DNA of 64,000 nt from Deltaproteobacteria bacterium (GTDB lineage: Bacteria; Desulfobacterota; GWC2-55-46): contig JAIOIE010000008.1 in the NCBI GenBank assembly GCA_019912665.1, positions 124,001 to 188,000 of the forward strand, read 5' to 3'. Every line of letters starts with the position of its first letter. Within the stretch, counting starts at the first letter, position 1. This document shows, in pieces, positions 8,321 through 15,878 of the stretch. A model generated the notes under the pieces. It searched no databases, was not told the DNA's origin, and was given only the letters and a program-made list of their open reading frames with translations. The position numbers were made by a program, and so were the translations under genes.

Positions 8321-9601
8321 ATGGAGTTTGATTTTTTTCTCGCAATCGCGATATTCGCACTGGTGTATGCTCTTCTCATCTGGGACAAGATAAACAGGGC
8401 CGTTGTAGCGCTCCTCGGCGCGTCGGCCCTCATAGTGCTTGGCGTCATAAACCAGGAGGCCGCGGTCGAGGGGATCGACTTCAACACCATCGGCCTCCTC
8501 ATCGGCATGATGATAATAGTCTTCATCTCGCAGAAGACGGGGATGTTCCAGTACATAGCCATAAAAGGGGCCAAGATCTCAAAGGGCGACCCATGGAGGA
8601 TACTGATATCCCTTTCAATCGTGACCGCGGTCCTTTCGGCCCTGCTCGATAACGTCACGACGGTGCTCCTTACGGTCCCGATAACGCTACTCATAACCGA
8701 GGAGCTGGAGGTAAGCCCTTATCCCTTCCTGGTCTCCCAGATACTCATGTCCAATATCGGCGGCACGGCGACCCTTATCGGCGACCCGCCGAACATCATG
8801 ATAGGGAGCGCCGTGGGGCTCACATTCATGGACTTCGTCTTCGGAGTGGGGCCGGTAATACCGATCATCGCCATCGCCACTCTGATACCGTTGAAGGTAA
8901 TATACGGGAAGTCCTTCAGGGTCTCGGATGAAAGGAAGAAGAGGATAATGGAGTTCAGGGAGGCGGAGGCCCTGACCGACAGGTCTCTAATGATAAAGTG
9001 CCTCGCAGTCCTCGGGCTTGTCATAGGCGGCTTCATACTCCAGCGCCATCTCCACCTCGAGCCGGCCACAATAGCCCTCTTCGGAGCCGCGATACTGCTC
9101 CTCATATCAAAGGAGGACCTGCACGGCGTCATGGAGAAGGTCGAGTGGACTTCCATATTCTTCTTCATCGGACTGTTCATAGTCGTCCACGGGCTCATAG
9201 AGGTGGGCTTCATAAGGCTCATGGCCGACATGATGCTTGAGGCGACAGGAGGGCATCTGGTCACAACCGGGTTCGTGATACTATGGGGGTCCGCTATCGC
9301 TTCCTCGATAGTCGACAACATCCCGTTCGTCGCGACCATGATACCGCTCATAAAGGGCATGGCCCCGTCCTTCGGGGGGGACTCCGCAGTGCTGCCGCTC
9401 TGGTGGTCGCTCTCGCTGGGCGCGTGCCTCGGAGGGAACGGCACGATTATCGGCGCTTCGGCGAACGTCGTGGTCGCCGGCATAGCGCACAGGAACGGGC
9501 ACGCGATAGGGTTCTTCAAGTTCATGCTGCTAGCTTACCCGCTCATGCTTTTTTCGATAGCAATCGCGACGGTCTACATGTATATAAGGTACCTGGGATA
9601 G
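8321..9601 (+). CDS. ArsB/NhaD-type ion permease
   Basis: A 426-residue integral membrane protein with about 11-12 hydrophobic segments. Family signatures include SALLDNVTTVLLTVPITLL and GGTATLIGDPPNIMIGSAVGL, with a matching second half (ASSIVDNIPFVATMIPL and LGGNGTIIGASANVV), which is the inverted-repeat pattern of the IT superfamily (ArsB, NhaD, SLC13/P-protein). Substrate cannot be read; arsenite, sodium/proton exchange or dicarboxylate are the family options. No ars genes are adjacent. A CBS-pair protein 22 bases downstream may sense nucleotides and regulate it. Confidence 0.85.
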   Translation: MEFDFFLAIAIFALVYALLIWDKINRAVVALLGASALIVLGVINQEAAVEGIDFNTIGLLIGMMIIVFISQKTGMFQYIAIKGAKISKGDPWRILISLSIVTAVLSALLDNVTTVLLTVPITLLITEELEVSPYPFLVSQILMSNIGGTATLIGDPPNIMIGSAVGLTFMDFVFGVGPVIPIIAIATLIPLKVIYGKSFRVSDERKKRIMEFREAEALTDRSLMIKCLAVLGLVIGGFILQRHLHLEPATIALFGAAILLLISKEDLHGVMEKVEWTSIFFFIGLFIVVHGLIEVGFIRLMADMMLEATGGHLVTTGFVILWGSAIASSIVDNIPFVATMIPLIKGMAPSFGGDSAVLPLWWSLSLGACLGGNGTIIGASANVVVAGIAHRNGHAIGFFKFMLLAYPLMLFSIAIATVYMYIRYLG

Positions 9602-9623
9602 AGCCCGGAAGGAGGATTCCGAT

Positions 9624-10097
9624 ATGACAGCCGCAAGCATAATGACCAAAGAGGTGCTTACGATCCGGGATTCCGGGACCATGCTCGACGCATTCAGGCT
9701 TTTAAAGGAGAAAAAGGTCAGGCAGATACCGGTCCTTGACGGGCAAAACAGGGTCATAGGGGTCATAACCCCTCGCGCACTCATGAAGGCGATACTGCCG
9801 AGGTACGTGAGCGACGGCCTTGTCGCGGACGTGAAGTTCGCTCCGGAGCTACCGGACTTCGTGAAGAACATCGATTCGCTCGCCCGTAAGAAGGTCTCCG
9901 ACCTCATGGAGCGGGACTTCGTAACGGTTGGGCCGGAGACCTCGACCATGGAAGTAGCGGCCCTTCTCGTAAACCCCGAGAAGCACGCGGACTCGGTGGT
10001 CGTGGTGGACGACATGAATCGGCTGCTCGGAATTATCTCGCCCTGGGACGTTTTCAGGAGGCTGTGGGACTACTCGGAAAAAAAGAAGAAGGAATAG
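9624..10097 (+). CDS. CBS-domain pair protein
   Basis: A 157-residue soluble protein made of two CBS repeats. The first is at residues about 4-60 (IMTKEVLTIRDSGTMLDAFRLLKEKKVRQIPVLDG, with the GVITPRAL turn). The second is at about 90-150 (DLMERDFVTVGPETSTMEVAALLV and LLGIISPWDVF). Such modules bind adenine nucleotides and regulate partner proteins. It starts 22 bases after the permease gene, and its last 34 bases overlap the start of hemW. The inferred partner is the permease. Confidence 0.88.
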   Translation: MTAASIMTKEVLTIRDSGTMLDAFRLLKEKKVRQIPVLDGQNRVIGVITPRALMKAILPRYVSDGLVADVKFAPELPDFVKNIDSLARKKVSDLMERDFVTVGPETSTMEVAALLVNPEKHADSVVVVDDMNRLLGIISPWDVFRRLWDYSEKKKKE

Positions 10098-11245
10098 GCG
10101 TTTACGCCCACATACCTTTTTGCCTCAGCAAATGCCCTTACTGCGCCTTCAACTCGGTCGCTGCCAAGGATGCCGCGGCTTACGAAGAGCGGTATGTGGA
10201 ATGCCTTGTAAAGGAGCTTGGGGCGAGGGCCGGTAAAGAGAACATTCCTGGCCCGCTCCGTACCTTCTATATCGGCGGCGGCACTCCGACCCTCTTCTCC
10301 CCTGAAGCCATAGGGAAGCTTTTAACATCCGCGATCGGTATCTTCGGGATCGGCAACTCACACGGAATCGAGTCCACGATTGAGGCCAACCCGGATACCC
10401 TCACCCCGTCCAAGCTCGCCGGATACAGGCGGCATGGCGTAAACAGGCTATCCATCGGGTTCCAGTCGCTCGATGACGCCAGGCTCGCCGCGCTCGGCAG
10501 GACCCATACCGCGTCAAGGGCGGCCCAGGCTTTCAAATGGGGCAGGGATGCCGGTTTCGAGAATATCGGCATAGACCTCATCTTCGGAACGCCAGGCCAG
10601 GACCCGGCCGGGTGGCAAGAGGAGCTTTCAAGCGCCGCTCTCCTGAAACCCGAGCACATCTCGCTTTACGGGATGACCATTGAGGAAGGCACCCCCTTTT
10701 ACCGCAGATACGGCCCAGGAAAGACCGGACTTCCGGGCGAGGATGCCGAATCAGAGATGTTCTCCGCGGCCGTAAAGACCCTCAAGTCAGCCGGCTACAG
10801 GCATTACGAGGTCTCGAACTTCGCGCTCCCCGGCCGCGAGAGCGTCCATAACAGCCTCTACTGGAAAGGGGCCCCTTATATCGGCGTGGGGGCCGGCGCC
10901 CATTCATACCTTCCCTGGCCAGGCTGGGGCAGGAGATGGTGGAACGAGACCCGCCATGAAGAGTACATGGGAAAGGTCGAGGCGGACCTCGATCCTTCAG
11001 CCGGAGGCGAGGAGCTCGGAAGGGATGAGGCCATGATCGAGGCCGTAATGCTCGGGCTAAGGATGGTGGACGGGGGCGTAAACGGGGAAAGGTTCAAGGA
11101 AAAGTTCGGGTGTTATCCGGGCGCGGCCCTTCCCGGCCTTGAAGGGCTTATAAAGGAAGGACTGGTCCGGAAAAGGGGAGAGGACGTACTGGTTACCGAG
11201 TCCGGGCTCCTCCTCCTTAACGAGGTCGCGGCCAGGATGCTTTAA
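10064..11245 (+). CDS. hemW: Radical SAM heme chaperone HemW
   Basis: A 393-residue protein with the HemW iron-sulfur motif HIPFCLSKCPYCAFNS (Cys20, Cys24, Cys27), lacking the fourth cysteine of true coproporphyrinogen III dehydrogenase HemN. Other family landmarks are YIGGGTPTL, RLSIGFQSL and IGIDLIFGTPGQ. HemW binds and inserts heme into respiratory proteins; earlier annotations called it oxygen-independent coproporphyrinogen oxidase. The GTG start at 10064 lies inside the end of the CBS gene (34-base overlap), which indicates translational coupling. A strong hairpin follows the stop. Confidence 0.92.
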   Translation: MGLLGKKEEGIGVYAHIPFCLSKCPYCAFNSVAAKDAAAYEERYVECLVKELGARAGKENIPGPLRTFYIGGGTPTLFSPEAIGKLLTSAIGIFGIGNSHGIESTIEANPDTLTPSKLAGYRRHGVNRLSIGFQSLDDARLAALGRTHTASRAAQAFKWGRDAGFENIGIDLIFGTPGQDPAGWQEELSSAALLKPEHISLYGMTIEEGTPFYRRYGPGKTGLPGEDAESEMFSAAVKTLKSAGYRHYEVSNFALPGRESVHNSLYWKGAPYIGVGAGAHSYLPWPGWGRRWWNETRHEEYMGKVEADLDPSAGGEELGRDEAMIEAVMLGLRMVDGGVNGERFKEKFGCYPGAALPGLEGLIKEGLVRKRGEDVLVTESGLLLLNEVAARML

Positions 11246-11258
11246 GGCCGTGCAATAG

Positions 11259-11298
11259 AAAAGCCCCGCTCCTTTAAGGGCAGCGGGGCTTTTTTTTG
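11259..11298. terminator. Bidirectional rho-independent terminator after hemW
   Basis: AAGCCCCGCT and AGCGGGGCTT form a GC-rich stem followed by a run of eight T on the plus strand and preceded by A residues. It lies between the convergent hemW (plus) and the TPR-protein gene (minus), so it can serve both. Confidence 0.88.
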
Positions 11299-11310
11299 TG
11301 GCGCGCTTTT

Positions 11311-11742
11311 TCAGCGCGTAATCCTGAAGGCGAGCCTGCCCAGGAGTTTGTTGACCGGGTTCTGCCTGGGGAGGAACGTAAGGACGGGTTTCCTCCTTAC
11401 ACCTAGCCTCTTAAGCTCGCTAAGGAGGGCGAAGTTGTCGTTATCGAGCTTGAGGCCTTTCCTGAAAGCCCTCACGGCAACGGACTTCTGTCCGTTAAGG
11501 AGGAATATTCTCCCGAGGTTCAGGTATATCTCCGGGTTATAGAACTCCTTCTCCGCCGCCATGAGGCAGAGGGAGATTGCCTTGTCGTAGTTGCCCTCGG
11601 AATTGGCGAGGCTCACGGCGTAATACGACATCGCGGTCGGGTGCTGAGTGAAGCAGAGGTCCTGATCGAACACCTTGACCGCATCATCGAAGAGTCCCTC
11701 TCGCGCAAGCCCTATCCCCTTTTCGATAACCTCAGTGCTCAT
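11311..11742 (-). CDS. Tetratricopeptide-repeat protein
   Basis: A 143-residue soluble protein composed of about three TPR units (GLAREGLFDDAVKVFDQDL, SYYAVSLANSEGNYDKAISL, IYLNLGRIFLLNGQKSVAVRAF) with a basic C-terminus. TPRs mediate protein contacts; no enzymatic motif is present. A strong GAGGAGGAT precedes the ATG. It lies 186 bases downstream of the Hsp70-like gene on the same strand, so it could be the last gene of that locus, but the gap leaves this open. Confidence 0.8.
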   Translation of the reverse strand: MSTEVIEKGIGLAREGLFDDAVKVFDQDLCFTQHPTAMSYYAVSLANSEGNYDKAISLCLMAAEKEFYNPEIYLNLGRIFLLNGQKSVAVRAFRKGLKLDNDNFALLSELKRLGVRRKPVLTFLPRQNPVNKLLGRLAFRITR

Positions 11743-11928
11743 AATTCATCCTCCTCTGGAATTATCCATATAACCGACACCGCTCATAAAAGGGGAGACC
11801 GAAAACCTAAGGTGAATCCCTGTATTTCTTATAAACCAGCATCGGATTTATTTAAGTGACCGTAGTCACAAGAGGGGGGTGCGGCGGGAGTGATTAAACG
11901 GGATACAACCCGTTGAAATCGTTGATTT

Positions 11929-14586
11929 CTACTGGAGTTTAAGGCCGGTCTCCACTATTTTTCCATGCGGTCCGTACTTCAGGGCCACCTCTCCCGACCC
12001 GTTCACGCAAAATGCCACGTGTACCTCGTCAGGAACGGGTTCCTCGAAAGCGATGGTAAAGGGCTTGAGCCCGGGGAGGGCCTCGCCTGCCATCTCCTTA
12101 AGCTCCTGCTTCAGGTACTCTATGCCGTCCTCGACTACCCATCTCCTCGCAAGGAGCCTCTCGGGTATCTCGTATAGCTCTATGGTTATCTCCTTCTGAA
12201 GGCCAAGCTTCCTGGCGGGCCTCACCCTGAAGGTCTTCTCGAGCGGAAGCTGATCGCCTTTCTCAAGGACGATGCACCAGGAATGCGTGACGTCCTTCTC
12301 GTGGGGCGCGTACCGGAGGGCGTATGCCATGGCAAGGTGCCTGTCCGTTATGTCCCTTGTGCCGTAGAAGGCCGCCCCCATACCGACCGCCGTGAGCGGG
12401 CTGTGGTCGTAGATTAGGTTACCGGCCCGGAGCCCAGGGAAGATGTCCCCTATCTTCTCCTTGAAGGAGGGTATCTGCGATGACCCGCCCGTCAAGAGTA
12501 TGGCCTCTATCGCCTCTTTCCTCACGCCGACCTTTTCGGCCCTCTTTATCACGTTTATGATGGCGCGGTCGATTGTCCCGTAAAAGTCCCTCTTTTCGAG
12601 GACCTCCTCGAACTCGTCCCTCGTGACCTTGCCGGCCTCCCTGCCGTCCCAGGCGAACGGGACCTCTCTCCGCTCGGAAAGCCTTATCTTCACCTCCTCC
12701 GCCGCGAGACGGAGGCTTTCGCGGGAAGCGCCCGTTATGCCGGCCTTTGCCGAAAGGTGCTCGGCGAGCCAGTGGTCGATATCATGGCCTCCCAGCATGA
12801 GCGCCCTCTCGGGCTTTGCCACGATGTGCACCTCGTCCATGTTGAGCCTGACGACCATCGTATTGAGCGTGCTTCCGCCGAAGTCGATGACCATGATGAG
12901 CCTGTCCCTGTCGTCGGCCACCTGATAGCCCACGGCCGCCGCTAGCGGCTCCTCGATGAGCTCCACCCTTGCGCCCTTCATGACCTTCGAGGCGATCTCG
13001 CGGACAGTGGCGCTGTATTCCTGGTAGCCGACCGGCACGGTTATGTAGACGACCTCGGCGGCGTTCTTCGGAAGGATGGAGAACCAGCCGGTGTTGACGG
13101 TCGCCTTCTTCATGTGCTGGTGGAGTATCCTTATGAACCTCTCCATGTGTTCCCTGCCCCTGGGGTTCCCCTCGAGAAGCAGCTGCTTCATGTTGGAGAC
13201 GGCGTTTCCCCCTGCAGCCTCCGCGCCTATGTTGTTGGTCTCGGCGCTCAGAAGCGTGGGCACGATATGGATGGAATCGTACTGCCTGCATATGGAGCCC
13301 AGGTGCATGAAATCCGGGGCCTCGTCCTTTTTCTTCCTCATGACTACGGTGTTGGTCGCTCCGAGGTCTATTGAGATGCACTCCTTCGGCGAAAGGTCCT
13401 TCTGCCTTACGACCGCCGCGCCGGTTTCAGGATAAAGCTCGGAGACGAATACCGGCCTTTCGACCTCGGCCCCGTGATACGTGGACTTGAGCGATTCGAG
13501 GCGGGCCACCACCTTTTTGATGGAATCGCGCAGCGCCTGTGGACGTATCCAGACGTGCGTATAAGGCCTGAGCGTCTCTATGAAGCGCGTGTCGTTCAGG
13601 GATCCGCCGAATTTAAGAAGCTCCTTGGATATGGCCTTCGAGTACTTCTCGCGCGAAAACCTGTTCTTCTTGGAATCCGATATGTCGTGGTCGTCGGCCG
13701 AGAGTATGTAGTCGACCACGTCGAAGACTTCTACGTCCTCCATCCATTTCCGGACGGTGAAGAAGGAGAGCGCGTCCTCTATTATCTTCTGTATCAGCGG
13801 GAAAAAGTCGCGTGTCTTCGGGGTGGCCTGGAAGAGCTCTATAAGGCAGTATTCACGGCCGAACGGGTCGGCGATGGCAAGGGTGGCCCTGTACGCGCCC
13901 TCAAAGGCCTTCAAGCGAAGCGTCTCAAACTCACCGTCTTTTGGGAGCTCGTCGCCGATGGACAAACAGGCGTACCTCCGGTAGTACGGCTCGGCTACCG
14001 CGTCGGCGGCCCGTATAGCGAGCTCTATCGCCTCCTTGTAAACCGGGAGGAACGGCCCGTCCTTTGGCATCAACCTGGCAACGCCGAGTATGGCGTATCC
14101 GGCGAAAAAGGATATGTCGCTCGCCTTGGGGAGCTCGCTCGCTATCCTCTCGAGATTGGGCTCCGCAAACCGGGGCCTGTCCGGCAGGCCGAGCGCGAGC
14201 CTCCATGCGAGGAGGCGGAGGTCCGTGAACTCCTGGGACTTCGGCAGCTCGTTAGCGAGCCTCAGAAGCTCCGTGATCCTCCTCTGCTTCTCATCCAGCG
14301 CGTCGGCAGCGATAACGGCCGCCTCGGCTGCCTTGAGATAGAGCCTGCCGAAAGCCGGGGTGCACGGTATTTCCTTGACGAAATCGAGAAGGGCGAACCT
14401 CCTGTCAACGGGGTCCTCTATCCTGTCGAGGAGTTCGAATGCGGATGCGAATAATTCAAGGGCCTCAGGCGTCTTCGGGAGCTCCCTCCCTGCGCGCACG
14501 ATAAGGCTCCGTATGGCTGACTTGTCGTCCGTCTTACTCGCAGTACTGAGGTACTGCCTCGGTGCTTCGAGGCCGCTCATCTTCAT
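11929..14586 (-). CDS. Hsp70-like ATPase with N-terminal ELPK helical repeats and no lid
   Basis: 885 residues with an unusual layout. Residues about 20-290 hold roughly seven helical repeats of about 40 residues, each with an (E)LPK-like turn (ELPK at 35, 113, 151 and 213; variants EIPC at 72, LMPK at 172, ATPK at 254). Residues about 402-740 are an Hsp70/actin ATPase: phosphate 1 DLGATNT (407-413), EEPLAAAVGY (545-554), phosphate 2 IDFGGSTLNT (567-576) and adenosine motif LTGGSSQIP (698-706). Residues about 770-885 resemble a shortened beta substrate-binding domain with no helical lid. It is not a normal DnaK (about 630 residues, ATPase at the N-terminus). Its ATG overlaps the radical SAM gene stop by four bases. 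The function is inferred to be client binding or scaffolding within the AAA-M41 operon. Confidence 0.85.
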   Translation of the reverse strand: MKMSGLEAPRQYLSTASKTDDKSAIRSLIVRAGRELPKTPEALELFASAFELLDRIEDPVDRRFALLDFVKEIPCTPAFGRLYLKAAEAAVIAADALDEKQRRITELLRLANELPKSQEFTDLRLLAWRLALGLPDRPRFAEPNLERIASELPKASDISFFAGYAILGVARLMPKDGPFLPVYKEAIELAIRAADAVAEPYYRRYACLSIGDELPKDGEFETLRLKAFEGAYRATLAIADPFGREYCLIELFQATPKTRDFFPLIQKIIEDALSFFTVRKWMEDVEVFDVVDYILSADDHDISDSKKNRFSREKYSKAISKELLKFGGSLNDTRFIETLRPYTHVWIRPQALRDSIKKVVARLESLKSTYHGAEVERPVFVSELYPETGAAVVRQKDLSPKECISIDLGATNTVVMRKKKDEAPDFMHLGSICRQYDSIHIVPTLLSAETNNIGAEAAGGNAVSNMKQLLLEGNPRGREHMERFIRILHQHMKKATVNTGWFSILPKNAAEVVYITVPVGYQEYSATVREIASKVMKGARVELIEEPLAAAVGYQVADDRDRLIMVIDFGGSTLNTMVVRLNMDEVHIVAKPERALMLGGHDIDHWLAEHLSAKAGITGASRESLRLAAEEVKIRLSERREVPFAWDGREAGKVTRDEFEEVLEKRDFYGTIDRAIINVIKRAEKVGVRKEAIEAILLTGGSSQIPSFKEKIGDIFPGLRAGNLIYDHSPLTAVGMGAAFYGTRDITDRHLAMAYALRYAPHEKDVTHSWCIVLEKGDQLPLEKTFRVRPARKLGLQKEITIELYEIPERLLARRWVVEDGIEYLKQELKEMAGEALPGLKPFTIAFEEPVPDEVHVAFCVNGSGEVALKYGPHGKIVETGLKLQ

Positions 14587-15152
14587 AAAACCGTCCGGGT
14601 CAGGCTGCCGAACCCGGTCTCCCTGACCGTCCCGTCGCCGGAGATGAATAGCTCCGCCCTGCCGGGCATCAATAAGTCGTCCAAGGAATATCGGGGGGTC
14701 AGGAAATGGAACCTCTGGTTCGTGGAGCCCCGCGGGAGGAGCGTTTCCTCCGGCATCTCCCTCTCATAAGGCCCGTCCACCAAGACGTCTATGAGAGAGA
14801 GGCATCCTCTCATGAGAGGGTCGGCCTCCAGATCTTCGAGGATAAAGCCCGTGTATACGAGTGTCGAGAGGCCCCGGGCCCTCCCGGCCAGAAGTAGCTC
14901 CTTAAGGCCATGTGGCTGGAGGAACGGCTCGCCGCCGCTTACGGTTATGCCTTCTATCTCGGGGGAATGATGCCTTTCCATTATGCACGCGGCGGAAAGG
15001 AGGTCCCTTTGCCCAAGGGCATGGGTGTCCGGGTTGAAACACCCCCGGCAGCCCCTCTTGCAGCCCTGGAAAAAGACCACGAGCCGCAAACCAGGGCCGT
15101 TCACCCTGGAGCGAGGCAGAATAGCGTGTATGTTAAGAAGGGTGCTGTCCAT
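14583..15152 (-). CDS. Small radical SAM activating-enzyme-type protein
   Basis: A 189-residue radical SAM protein with the cluster motif CKRGCRGC (Cys31, Cys35, Cys38), the SGGEP SAM-binding motif at 72-76, and LVDGPYE-type residues further on. The short length and the opening (VNGPGLRLVVFFQGC) resemble the NrdG / pyruvate formate-lyase activating-enzyme class, which install glycyl radicals, and QueE-like enzymes. No glycyl-radical enzyme (NrdD, PflB) is nearby. It is coupled to the Hsp70-like gene (overlap 14583-14586) and follows the DUF2997 gene by 30 bases, so its substrate may be a protein of this operon. That is inference. Start choice is weakly supported because no clear ribosome-binding site is seen. 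Confidence 0.85.
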   Translation of the reverse strand: MDSTLLNIHAILPRSRVNGPGLRLVVFFQGCKRGCRGCFNPDTHALGQRDLLSAACIMERHHSPEIEGITVSGGEPFLQPHGLKELLLAGRARGLSTLVYTGFILEDLEADPLMRGCLSLIDVLVDGPYEREMPEETLLPRGSTNQRFHFLTPRYSLDDLLMPGRAELFISGDGTVRETGFGSLTRTVL

Positions 15153-15182
15153 CGGAGTGTAACGCGCAACGGCTGAGGACCG

Positions 15183-15368
15183 TCAATCCCCGGATTCAAG
15201 CTTTATCTGGACCTCGCCGCCGAAGACCTCGTCCTTCTCGACGAACTTCTCCATCGTGCCGAGGTGCTTCGTGAGCTGCTTGGCCACTTCCCTGCAGTCG
15301 CTGTAGACGCTCGAATCTATCTCCACCTTGCCGTCGGGCGTTATCTTTATCCGTATCTGCCTGTCCAT
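15183..15368 (-). CDS. DUF2997-family small protein
   Basis: A 61-residue protein opening MDRQIRIKITPDGKVEID, the hallmark of DUF2997, whose members are short and typically encoded next to DUF1257 and AAA-ATPase genes. No enzymatic residues are apparent; the central Cys (YSDCREVAKQL) is typical. The frame can be extended by 12 codons to an ATG at 15404, but those codons lie in the end of a dispersed repeat, so I place the start at 15368. It sits between the DUF1257 gene (with a repeat inserted between) and the radical SAM gene. Confidence 0.7.
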   Translation of the reverse strand: MDRQIRIKITPDGKVEIDSSVYSDCREVAKQLTKHLGTMEKFVEKDEVFGGEVQIKLESGD

Positions 15369-15383
15369 GGAATACCCCCTTAA

Positions 15384-15504
15384 CAGGCTGCTTAAAAAGC
15401 CCAATCTGCTGCGTCGTCAAAATTCGTCACTGCGGCGTACAAGTAAAGTACGCCTCATTCCTCATTTTTCGACTCCTTGCATCTTGAACTTTTTGAGCAG
15501 CCTG
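15384..15504 (-). repeat. Dispersed 121-bp repeat, copy A (inside the operon)
   Basis: The element is bounded by CAGGCTGCTTAAAAA on the left and TTTTTGAGCAGCCTG on the right, near-perfect terminal inverted repeats. It contains the internal palindrome around AAAGTACGCC. It is in the opposite orientation to copies B-E. It separates the DUF1257 and DUF2997 genes of an otherwise tightly packed operon. Confidence 0.85.
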
Positions 15505-15529
15505 AGCTCGAATTGAATTTCGGGACCCT

Positions 15530-15868
15530 TCAGCCCTTAAGGACTATCTGTATCTCGCCCGCGGTCTCGGTCTCGCTCGAGATCTCGAAGTCGAGCGGGA
15601 GGTTGTCCTTTATGGACTCGTACGCGTACATCTGCTTGAGCCTGTTGGAAAAAGAGTTCACGACGCGGTTGTCGCCGCCGAGCTGATAGTTGCCGGTCTT
15701 CTCTTTCGCGATGTTTATGATGTCGCCGTCCCTGTCCACCTCGACGGTGTCCTTGCGCTCGTTGGCTACATAGCTCGTTATCTCGCCGCGTTTCTTGAGC
15801 TCCTCGAGGGCGCATATGAGGTACTTCCTGACCGAAAGCTCGGTCTTTATGACGGTATAGAAGGACAT
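15530..15868 (-). CDS. DUF1257 (Ycf35-like) protein
   Basis: A 112-residue protein matching DUF1257, the family of plastid/cyanobacterial Ycf35, by its start (MSFYTVIKTELSVRKYLICALEEL pattern), the GDIINIAKEKTGNYQLGGDN middle and the QMYAYESIKDNLP segment that corresponds to the family's QRYAYH-type motif. Function is unknown in the family. A strong GGAGG lies just before the ATG, and the gene begins 10 bases after the AAA-M41 stop. Its pairing with a Ycf46-type ATPase in one operon outside cyanobacteria is the notable point. Confidence 0.72.
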   Translation of the reverse strand: MSFYTVIKTELSVRKYLICALEELKKRGEITSYVANERKDTVEVDRDGDIINIAKEKTGNYQLGGDNRVVNSFSNRLKQMYAYESIKDNLPLDFEISSETETAGEIQIVLKG

Positions 15869-15878
15869 ACGCGCCTCC

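Noticed and set aside
13474-14454. A 326-codon plus-strand frame
   Set aside because: It is antisense to the Hsp70-like gene and has no recognisable domain.
11929-14586. Annotation of the Hsp70-like gene as dnaK
   Set aside because: Wrong domain order, extra N-terminal repeats and missing lid.
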